Position numbers and translations under genes: made by a program. 64,000 nucleotides of DNA, taken from positions 41,002,501-41,066,500 of the forward strand of contig NC_059365.1 of NCBI RefSeq assembly GCF_019703515.2, read 5' to 3'. The stretch is from Myxocyprinus asiaticus. Its lineage: Eukaryota > Chordata > Actinopteri > Cypriniformes > Catostomidae. Under the pieces are notes generated by a model. It was not told where the DNA came from and made no database searches. It saw only the letters and a list, made by a program, of their open reading frames with translations. Of this stretch, positions 55,681-64,000 are shown in pieces. Every line of letters starts with the position of its first letter. Positions within the stretch are counted from its first letter, which is position 1.

Positions 55681-56634
55681 AGCATGAGATACAGTATGTG
55701 CCTAAGTTTAATACTGAGGGTTCTGTATTTTTAAAACTCCTAACCCTAAATATGAACAATTGTTATAGTAATACTTTCCTTACTAATGATTGATGGCAAG
55801 CACCACTCAAAAATAAAAATCCCCACCCCTGAAATCAACATAAATAATGGCTCGTGTTTGTTGTCTGTCGGTTTGTGGTGGGAAATGTACACTGTGGTAC
55901 AAAATAATTTCCCTTTTCCTCAAGCACACTAGAGCTAATAACCTGTGGACCACTGCCAGCCCCAACTTATAGAACCAGTGATGTAATGTTTATACAATAT
56001 AGGGTTATTTCACTTTGCTGTCAAACTGCAACCTCACCTGTGATTATTCCATCCCTGAGGAATCTCCACAGGTTGAGCAGCAGGGCAGACAGTGATGACT
56101 CTGTGACTGAAAGAGCTGTGCTGGGTATATGGCCCAAACAAACAGGTTTGCACAAAGCTAAAGTATGGCTGCACTGGACTCCGTTCAAGTGCTGGGAAAT
56201 TTCAGTGCATGGATGGATGGCGAGACGAAAGCATTTGGTTGGGGCAAGATGTGTGGTCATCTTTAAAAGCTGCAGTGGTATTTCCTCAGGAGAGAGACCC
56301 TGTGAGAAATTCTCTCTCAGTTAAGGGAGACCAGCTGCTCAAACACTCCAGATATGTATGTGGAGACCTACAGAACCCATGTGGGGTTCAATTTGTGATG
56401 CATGTTTTATACAAGAAACAAAGGCTCTATTATCAAATATAAAACAGATAGTTCCAGTCCCAGATACTCAGACATAGGATCCCAGATTGTCAAAACAGCG
56501 TTGCAGTTGTTCTGAAATACAAAAAATAGTAGGCGAAGATGGCGGAAGATGCATTCACTTTTAAGTTGTCACATTTTAATGCAAGTTTAGCATGTATGGG
56601 ATGATGATCATCCAATATATTATTACAGGACATA
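55681..56634. other. Interval without genes
   Basis: About 950 bp. The longest frame (55986-56324, 112 codons, plus) has no recognised domain and no homolog I can name. Confidence 0.5.
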
Positions 56635-57171
56635 CACTACCGGTCAAAAGTTTTGAAACACTTACTCATTCTTTATTATAATTCTTTTCACATTTTAGAA
56701 TAATAGTAAAGTCATTAAAACTATGGAATAACATAAATGGAACTATGGGAATTATGTTGTGACTAAACAAAATCCAAAATAAATCAAAACTGTTATATTT
56801 TAGCATCTTCAAAGTAGTCACCCTCTGCCTAGAATTTGCAGAAATGTACTCTTGACATTTTCTCAACCAACGTCTTGAGGTATCACCCTGGGATGCTTTT
56901 TAAACAGTATTGAAGGAGTTCCCATCTATGTTGGGCACTTATTGGCTGCTTTTCTTTATTATTTGGTCAAAGTCATCAATTTCAAAAACTTTTTTTTTTT
57001 TTTATTATTACATTTAAGATTTATAATGAAATAAATTAATATGCTGGCACAAATATATTTTTGTCTACAAAACTAATTTCAAACATTTAAGCATACGCCT
57101 TCAGATCAAAAGATTTTTAAGATCATGGGAAACATTTTGGTCAAGTGTTTCAAAACTTTTGACCGGTAGTG
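56635..57171. mobile_element. TA-flanked MITE (Tc1/mariner-like ends)
   Basis: CACTACCGGTCAAAAGTTTT at the left is the inverse of AAAACTTTTGACCGGTAGTG at the right; TA lies immediately outside both. 537 bp, no frame of note. A second, inverted and 3'-shortened copy lies at 61152-61640. Tc1/mariner type inferred from the CA…TG ends and TA target. Confidence 0.88.
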
Positions 57172-57504
57172 TATATAGACACATTTGTATACTAATATAG
57201 TTGAAATAACACAAAATGAAAGCCCATCCAGGGCAAACTTGTCCAAGCAGTCATCTGATTTATACAGAATGTATATAAAAAAAAACATATCTGATATCAT
57301 TCTTAATCATGTATTTTTGTCATTTTATGTAAAATACTCAATCAAATATCCTATATAATTATGTATTTTATGTATTATTATGTAATTTAGTTGAATAATT
57401 GAATAACTGAATAATGACAGACAACTCAAATAACACAATCAAAGAGATTCATCTGAAAGATAATATTTTTAAAGAATGATATACTGTACAGGCCTATTAA
57501 TATA
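57172..57504. other. AT-rich spacer
   Basis: About 330 bp between the MITE and the Tc1-like element. No feature. Confidence 0.5.
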
Positions 57505-57523
57505 CACTGATGAGACCACCTGC

Positions 57524-57994
57524 CTAATATGCTGTTGATCCTCCATGTGCCACCAAAACAGCACCGACCCACCGAGGCATGGATTTTACGAGACCCCTGA
57601 AGGTGTCCTGTGGTATCCGGCACCAAGACATTAGCAGCAGATCCTTCAAGTCCTGTAAATTGTGAGGTGAAGCCGCCTTTGATCGGACTTGTTGGTCCAG
57701 CATATCCCACAGATGCTCAATCAAATTGAGATCTGGGGAATTTGGAGGCCAGGGCAACACCTTGAACTCTTCATCATTTTCCTCAAACCATTCCTGAACA
57801 ATGTGTGCAGTGTGGCAGGGTGCATTATCCTGTTGATAGAGGCCACTGCCATCAGGGAATGACATTGCCATGAAGAGGTGTACCTGATCTGCAACAATGT
57901 TTAGGTAGGTGGCATGTGTCAAATTGATGTCCACATGAATGGCCGGACCCAGGGTTTCCCAGCAGAACATTATCCAGAGCATCACACGGCGCAC
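57524..57994 (-). pseudogene. Tc1-like transposase, C-terminal half
   Basis: A 156-codon frame. GLYQQDNAPCHTAHIVQEWF gives the second catalytic-type Asp, and WPPNSPDLNLIEHLWDMLDQ the Glu with the usual spacing. The ending TFRGLVKSMPRWVGAVLVAH is typical of this transposase group. The first Asp and the helix-turn-helix lie upstream past frame breaks and the SINE. Not functional. Confidence 0.85.
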
Positions 57995-58224
57995 TCGTAC
58001 ACGGCCGTCTACATGATGTAAAAGAAAACAGGACTCATCATACCAGGCGACCTACTTCCACTGCTCCAAGGTCCACTTCCGCTGCTCGCGTGCCCATTGT
58101 AGGCACTTTCAACGGTGGACAGGGGTCATCATGGGCACTCTGACCATTCTGCGGCTATGCATCCCCATACACAGCTGGGTGCGATGCACTTTGTGTTGTG
58201 ACACATTCCTCCCATAACCATTAT

Positions 58225-58624
58225 ATTTTTATTTTATTTTTTTTTTCTCCCCTTTTCTCCCCAATTTGGAATGCCCAATTCCCAATGCGCTCTAAGTCCT
58301 CGTGGTGGCGTAGTGACTCAATCCCAGTGGCGGAGAACGAATCTCAGTTTCCTCCGCGTCTGAGACCGTCAATCCGCGCATCTTATCACGTGGCTTATTG
58401 AGTGTGTTACCGCGGAGACATAGCGCATGCGGAGGCTTCAAGCTTAAGGCATCCACGCACAACTCACCATACGCCCCACTGAGAGCGAGAACCACACATT
58501 ATAGCGACCATGAAGAGGTTACCCCATGTGACTACCCTCCTAGCAACTGGGCCAATTTGGTTGCTTAGGAGACCTGGCTGGAGTCACTCAGCATGCCCTG
58601 GATTCGAACTCACGACTCCAGCCC
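58225..58624 (-). mobile_element. tRNA-derived SINE inside the Tc1-like element
   Basis: Minus orientation. The A/T-rich tail (TTTTTTTTCTCCCC) is on the left and the truncated tRNA-like head (GGAGTCGTGAGTTCGAATCC) on the right. Target duplication CCTCCCATAACCATTAT (58208-58224) and CCTCCCGTAACCACTAT (58625-58641), 15/17 identical. The head lacks the first bases (GGGGGCCTGGGTAGC) seen in other copies. Confidence 0.9.
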
Positions 58625-59060
58625 CCTCCCGTAACCACTATTACAATTTTCTGTTTCTTGTGCCACAGTAGACCTCCTGTTGGTTTGGGCCAGATGGAAT
58701 AGCCTTCGTTGCCCTCACGCATCGATGAGCCTTGGGTGCCCAACACATTGTCGCCGGTTTGTGGTTTGTCCCTCCTTGGACCACTGTCAGTAGGTACTCA
58801 CCACTATTGACTGGGAGCACCTCACAAGCCTCGCGGTTTCAGAAATGTTCTGACCCAGTAATCTGGCCATAACAATTTGGCCCTTGTCAAATTCGCTCAG
58901 GTTTTCTGCCCATTTCTCCTGCATTCAATACGGTGGCTATGAGAACTGATTGTTCGCTTACCATCTTGTCTACCCAGACTTTGACATGTGGCCGTGTTAG
59001 GAGATGATCAATGTTATTCGCTTCACCTGTGAGTGGTCATAATATTTTGTCTCATCAGTG

Positions 59061-60622
59061 TATACATACAGTATATAGATGCCCATATTTTTAATTGAAG
59101 GGATGCCATGATAGCAATATTATGAATTCAGATTTAATTCCACTCAGTATGCCTATAGGTTATATTGAAAAGTTAATTGAAATGTACATCTAATCATTTA
59201 AAATAATTCCATATATTAAATAATAAAAACATCAGTAACAACATGTCACCGGGGCCTTCTGCCCCAATTCTGAGGGCTAAGGGTATAACTTTACCTTTTC
59301 CTTCAAAATAAAATAAATATACTTTACTTTACTAATCTAAATACATTACTGTGTCCACAAATCCCCCATTAAAAAATAAACATAAAAAAGTTTAATATCC
59401 AACATAATTAAATGTCACAGATTCCTATTTGCAAATGTTTCATGAAAACATGATTGAAATGAAATAATAACGTTACCAGAATTTAAAAATAAAATTTTCA
59501 CTCCAGAACAATTGAAAGGGACTTTTCCCGTTTTCGGTTACGTATGCTCTGATGACGGTTTCCTTGAGAAAGACAAAGATCAAAAGTTAGAAAGACTGGA
59601 AAGGAGGAAGGCAGACAGATAGACAGGTCAGAGGTTAAACATCACTCAGTCATGTTCCCTCCCAGCCCATTTTGGCTTCACCATTCCAAGTCAAAGACTC
59701 ATATTTTCAGTAATGTCATGGTTCAAGGCAGAGTTCAGCCCCGCTCTACTCACTCAAATACACCTTTGTTTAAAGCACACAGCTCTTTAATCTGTGATGT
59801 CGAGAATATTTCAGGCAACTATTTTAGTTGTTTGCCGTTAGGTAAACTGCAAAATACCCAAATGTTTTGACAGATTCCAAGGTTACCGAAATATTTTGAT
59901 GGAAGTTGGAACAAAATATTTTGATAAGGAGGCCTGAAAGATGAAATTAATGGCACATTGTAGAGGACTCATCATGTTCTCGGGTATTATATGAGCATGT
60001 GTAAAAAGATAAGGCTTAGAACTGGTAATGTAGCTCTTGCTTTTAACAGCCGACCAAACGTTTTTCTTATTGAATGCTTTTGAACATGGCATTGTTGAGT
60101 ATAGCTGAGAATAAAGAGCCTAAATTCATAAATTTAGGAATGAGAGCATCCATAAGTGTCCCAGAGAGGTGTGTACAAATCCATACATTCAACAGGACTA
60201 ATCGGACTAATCCCCACCTATACAACATAAGCTTACAAATGATCTCTTTCTGGCACTGCCGAATTTACTCATCTGTATAAGAGTAAAGGAATTTCATTGT
60301 ACACTGCCGCCTCTTTGAGTATGTTTACATCCATGTTTATAATTTAAAGCTATTCTGATGACAGGAATAGGCCGCTGAAAGTTTGGGTGTTATACGAATT
60401 CCATACTTAATTGTCCTATCATTTTATCTAAAAACCCCAAGTAATCGCAGTAGCATTAGTAGATTGCTCCAGTCTTAAGTGCATTATTTTTGGGCTGTTC
60501 AAAGCACTTAAAAAGCTTGTACTGCTCTTTGTTGGAGCCGCACCTTAATGTGCAGAACACTTGAAGTCAACATGAAATCAAAATAGAAAAAAAAAATAAA
60601 AAATGAAATTCAAAAATGTACT
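59061..60622. other. Interval without genes
   Basis: About 1.56 kb of AT-rich sequence. Frames under 73 codons. No supported feature. Confidence 0.5.
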
Positions 60623-60718
60623 TTCTTAATTAGCGCTGGGTGAAAAAAAAAACGATTTTGTGATTAATCACCATCTTTATTTGGGCAGTCCCGATACCGA
60701 TTCTTAAAATCAGTATTT

Positions 60719-61148
60719 GGGGGCCTGGGTAGCTCAGCGAGTAAAGATGCTGACTACTACCCCTGGAGTCACGAGTTTGAATCCAGGGCATGCTGAGTGA
60801 CTCCAGCCAGGTCTCCTAAGCAGCCAAATTGGCCTGGTTGATAGGGAGGGTAGAGTCACATGGGGTAACCTCCTCGTAGTCGCTATAATGTGGTCCTCGC
60901 TCTCGGTGGGGCGCATGGTGAGTTGTGCGTGGATGCCGCGGAGAATAGCGTGAAGCCTCCACACATGCTAGGTCTCCACGGTAACGCGCTCAACAAGCCA
61001 TGTGATAAGATGCGTGGATTGACGGTCTCACAGAGGCAACTGAGAATCGTCCTCCACCACCCAAATTGAGGTGAGTCACTACGCCTCCACGAGGACATAG
61101 AGCGCACTGAGAATTCCAAATTGGGTAGAAAAGAGGAGAAAAAAGTAT
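60719..61148 (+). mobile_element. tRNA-derived SINE, plus strand
   Basis: Begins TGGGGGCCTGGGTAGCTCAG with an A-box-like TAGCTCAGCGAG, a B-box-like GAGTTTGAATCC, then GTGACTCCAGCCAGGTCTCC and GTAACCTCCTCGTAGTCGCT, ending in an A-rich tail GAAAAGAGGAGAAAAAAG. It is the most complete head of the four copies. Flanks share only a short AGTAT word, so the target duplication is not firm. Confidence 0.88.
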
Positions 61149-61151
61149 ATA

Positions 61152-61640
61152 CACTACCTGTCAAAAGTTTTGAAACACTTGACTGAAATGTTTCTCATGA
61201 TCTTAAAAATCTTTTGGTCTGAAGGCAAATGCTTAAATGTTTGAAATTAGTTTTGTAGACAAAAATATAATTGTGTCACCATATTAATTTATTTCATTAT
61301 AAAACTAAAATTTAATAATTTTTTTTTTTTTTTTTTTTTTTTGAAATTGATGACTTTGACCAAATAATAAAGAAAAGCAGCCAATAAGTGCCCAACATAG
61401 ATGGGAACTCCTTCAATACTGTTTAAAAAGCATCCCAGGGTGATACCTCAAGACGTTGGTTGAGAAAATGTCAAGAGTACATGTCTGCAAATTCTAGGCA
61501 AAGGGTGACTACTTGGAAGATGCAAAAATATAACACAGTTTTGATTTATTTTGGATTTTTATAGTCACAACATAATTCCCATAGTTCCATTTATGTTATT
61601 CCATAGTTTTGATGACTTCACTATTATTCTAAAATGTTTT
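61152..61640. mobile_element. MITE, inverted second copy of 56635-57171
   Basis: Starts CACTACCTGTCAAAAGTTTT after TATATA and follows the reverse complement of 56635-57171 closely. It breaks off at ATTCTAAAATG, about 40-45 bp short of the other end, so the right terminus is missing. It contains a longer poly-T (about 61318-61342). Confidence 0.88.
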
Positions 61641-62250
61641 CAAAATATTGGACATGTAAATGCAGCCTAATAGACCTGCCTCTTTCTAGTTTGTTGTTAA
61701 TATTATTCAAACAACAACAACAAGAAAACCACTCACTGCTCTTGGCTGGATACCTTTAGTAGCTTTAAAAAAAAATTATACTGTATGTACTATACATGTA
61801 TCTGTAGTGAAGACCATTAGTTTAAGTAGTTTTGTGTTACATTTTATAACTTTTTTCAATCTCTTAATGTTTACTTGAATACTTGATACTGCTGTTATAA
61901 ACATCAAGCACTGTTTTCTTATTTTGTATCTTTGTTCTATTATTTTTATTTGTTTTATTGCTTGTAATTTGTTATTTTTTCTTATTTATTACGGACTGTT
62001 TACTTGTCTTCAATAATTACTTGAGAAGTTGAAACAATGTTTACTCAAATTAGTATTTTGTTGTGGTATCGTAATCAGTATTCATAGTCATAGTCATATA
62101 CAGAATAAGCAAAATCGTCATAAAAATGTATATGTACAGTAAATCCAAATTATTGGAATCTCATCCAAACTGGAATCAGAATCAAATCAAATTGAGAGCT
62201 TGCGAATTGGAATTGAAATAACTGTTTCGATACCCAGCCCTATTCTTAAT

Positions 62251-62589
62251 GAAGAACAATGCATCACATTATCGTGCACATTATTTCAAAGAGCAAAAAC
62301 AGTTGGCTTCATAATCTTATATCTAAATGCTATAACTTGCTCCAGCTCTGAAACAACTCTCCACCAAGTCCTCTTATTTTCCAACTACCTGACATATAGT
62401 GATAGCCTTTCATGATTCAATCAATTGAAGTCCCATCCTACATTTTCCCTCGTTAAATACCATACGTTTCACTTGGAAATAAATCACATTTTGTCATTTT
62501 GTGGTTTTAAAAGGGCGTTTCATGTTGACTTTATAAAATTGACGATACAAATCCATTATTGCTTTGCAATCTCATCAAGAACTTTGCTA
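62251..62589. other. Interval without genes
   Basis: About 340 bp with no supported feature. Confidence 0.5.
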
Positions 62590-62960
62590 CAGTAGACTAA
62601 AAGTTAGAAAGCACACCAAACTCAGCCTGTGCTTACCGAAATTACTGGCCGAAGCAGGAAGTGTTTTCGAATGTATGCACATGTGTAAGCTTTAGTTTCC
62701 GAGTGAAATGTCCACAGAGTAGAGCCAAAAGGGAGTTGTTTTTAAGATGTAAATTAAGTAATGCAGTGAAGGGGAATGCTTATTTTACGAACTCTACCCC
62801 CAAATCTAAACCCCAACCCCAAACCTAACTGTTAGGGGAGTAAAACTGTAATCTTGGAGGGAAAATGAAACCTTCCGAATTTGTGCTCGTCAATGATTAT
62901 GTAAACGTGACTACTTCCTGGTTTCAACGCAGGACAAAAACCTGGGTCTCCAAGGTAATT
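62590..62960 (-). repeat. Dispersed repeat, copy 2 (partner at 9410-9830)
   Basis: Its reverse complement follows 9410-9830 block by block, including GGAAGTAGTCACGTTTACAT, CATTTTCCCTCC, TTAGGTTTGGGGTTGGGG, TCTGTGGACATTTCACTC and GGTAAGCACAGGCTG. Old and unclassified. Confidence 0.7.
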
Positions 62961-64000
62961 GACAAAACACATCACAGAAAAGGAAAATACTTTTGAATTG
63001 ATGCAAAGATGTCTGAAGGGAACAGGGGCGCATTAATGCATGGGTTTACATGGGTGGAAGCCCAAGGGCCCCTAACTCGCAGTGGGGCCCAATTCGCGGC
63101 GTCCACATCCTTATTTCCTCCCATCAATGTTCCTGGAAGAAGCGTATCTAAACACGTTCAGCGGGAGACGGCGTTATAAACCGTGAAAGAAAGCCATCCG
63201 TGTAGCGCACGTTCATGGAATAACAGTCTGCCAATTATCATAAATACCAGTTTCCCACTCAGAAGTTGCAAGTAAACAAGTCTTCAAGTCGTAATTACAA
63301 TTGGGAAACTCTGAGATAATATTGATATCCCAGTATTCCAGTTGGCATAAGACATAAACTTTCAACATGGTGGAGGAGAGTACGATTTCTGTAGTAAATG
63401 ACAGGTTTAATTAATTTTTCTAAATACAATTAATTGTTAGCGCTTGCCGTTTCGGTCATATTCATTTATGTATATCAGCAACCATTCGATGCATGTTGTA
63501 CATTTTTCCACTGTGAAAATAGCTTGTATTTGACCAAAATCACATTATTGTCAGCAAGCCAACTGAGTAATATGTATTATGGTGTCAAAATAAAAGTTCC
63601 GCAAGAAATTTGTATGAACGAACCTGCTGGGAATGCTGGGAAATGCTGCCTTCGGAGGCTGTATAATGGGTAGGACAAAAATAAGTTGCTTTTCAAACTG
63701 TTGTGAGACCAGTTTCCTTAAGAATTCCATTCATTCAAAAATGCTTCTGGTTAAGCCATTAACTGATTAGGCAGCATGGCAGCAAGTCAGCTGCTTACGT
63801 TTTCAGAAGCAGCTGAGGAATGGGCATGGAAATATGTAAAAATGTTAGCGATTACAGGGGCAGGAATCGGGGAGTACAGGAGGGTGTGAAGAGCTACTTT
63901 CAAAACACAACAGAGACGGATGAACATCACATTATGAGTGGAGATGAAAACAAAAGAGTTCTAGGGCACTTTGCTGTATATCAATCATGGGACAAAAGTG
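62961..64000. other. Interval without genes
   Basis: About 1 kb to the window edge. GGGGCGCATTAATGCATG near 63026 resembles a hAT terminus but no partner was found. No supported gene. Confidence 0.45.

Larger units (their letters stand above)
57505..59060 (-). mobile_element. Tc1-like element split by a SINE
   Basis: Terminal inverted repeats CACTGATGAGAC (57505) and GTCTCATCAGTG (ending 59060), each next to TA. Short ends of this kind belong to a Tc1-like family distinct from the Sleeping Beauty-class copy at 21902. The transposase is on the minus strand, with the C-terminal half at 57994-57524 and the N-terminal half in broken frames at 58990-58640. A SINE (about 58225-58624) lies between. 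Confidence 0.88.
60631..62242. mobile_element. hAT-like element with perfect 8-bp duplication
   Basis: TTCTTAAT flanks both ends (60623-60630 and 62243-62250). The termini are TAGCGCTGGGT on the left and, read inverted, TAGGGCTGGGT on the right (62242). 8-bp duplication and TAGGGCTGGGT-type ends suit hAT. No transposase. It holds a SINE (60719-61148) and a MITE (61152-61640), which account for about 900 of its 1612 bp. Confidence 0.85.

Noticed and set aside
60719..60800. Possible tRNA gene
   Set aside because: A- and B-box-like sequences are present, but the cloverleaf does not close and the sequence continues as a SINE body; the other copies share this.
63023..63110. hAT terminus CAGGGGCGCATTAATGC
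   Set aside because: Resembles a hAT start, but no inverse partner or 8-bp duplication is visible before the window ends.
1..64000. CRISPR arrays, bacterial operons, ribosome binding sites, rRNA
   Set aside because: Composition and repeat families are those of a vertebrate genome; regularly spaced repeats here are minisatellites without distinct spacers.

Overview
The window looks like non-genic DNA of a ray-finned fish, most likely a cyprinid. I recognise no host gene. The support is the repeat content: a Sleeping Beauty-class Tc1 element, DIRS-type tyrosine-recombinase retrotransposons, L2 LINE 3' ends with ATGTAA-rich or TTGAC/TTGAG tails, tRNA-headed SINEs, Gmr1-like gypsy elements and many small TIR elements, with long (TG), (TC), (CA) and GGAA tracts. 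The species call is inference.

Layout. 0.5-6.2 kb: a chain of non-autonomous DNA elements: a hAT-like element with a second hAT inside it, a 563-bp near-palindrome, a TIR element with a duplicated end, and a further TIR element. 6.2-10.8 kb: mostly unassigned. 10.9-14.8 kb: a broken Gmr1-like gypsy on the minus strand, split by a plus-strand LINE. 14.9-21.8 kb: simple repeats, a hAT end, an 830-bp GGAA purine tract, a 94-bp direct duplication, an L2 3' end and a degenerate minisatellite. 21.8-33.8 kb: one 12-kb composite whose outer frame has terminal inverted repeats and an 8-bp target duplication. Its arms carry minisatellite arrays built on a terminal-like motif, and it has been invaded by a Tc1 element (itself holding a SINE) and two DIRS copies in opposite orientation. 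33.8-40.6 kb: a minus-strand L2 LINE, SINE pieces and (CA)n. 40.6-45.2 kb: a TTAA-flanked element holding a gypsy copy with both LTRs and a perfect 5-bp duplication. 45.2-48.0 kb: nothing recognised. 48.0-53.1 kb: the most complete DIRS element. 53.3-55.7 kb: two minus-strand LINE fragments, one holding a SINE. 56.6-62.2 kb: a TA-flanked MITE, a Tc1 element split by a SINE, and a hAT element with a perfect 8-bp duplication holding a SINE and a second MITE. The last 1.7 kb holds one diverged dispersed repeat.

The genes are those of mobile elements, and all are broken by frameshifts, stops or deletions. The two gypsy copies show integrase before reverse transcriptase. The three DIRS copies have lost different segments, so among them gag, reverse transcriptase, RNase H and tyrosine recombinase are all represented, but no single copy is whole. 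The 21.8-33.8 kb frame is the least familiar part: its family is not identified here, and it encloses a possible coding exon (25.64-26.02 kb) that I cannot assign.
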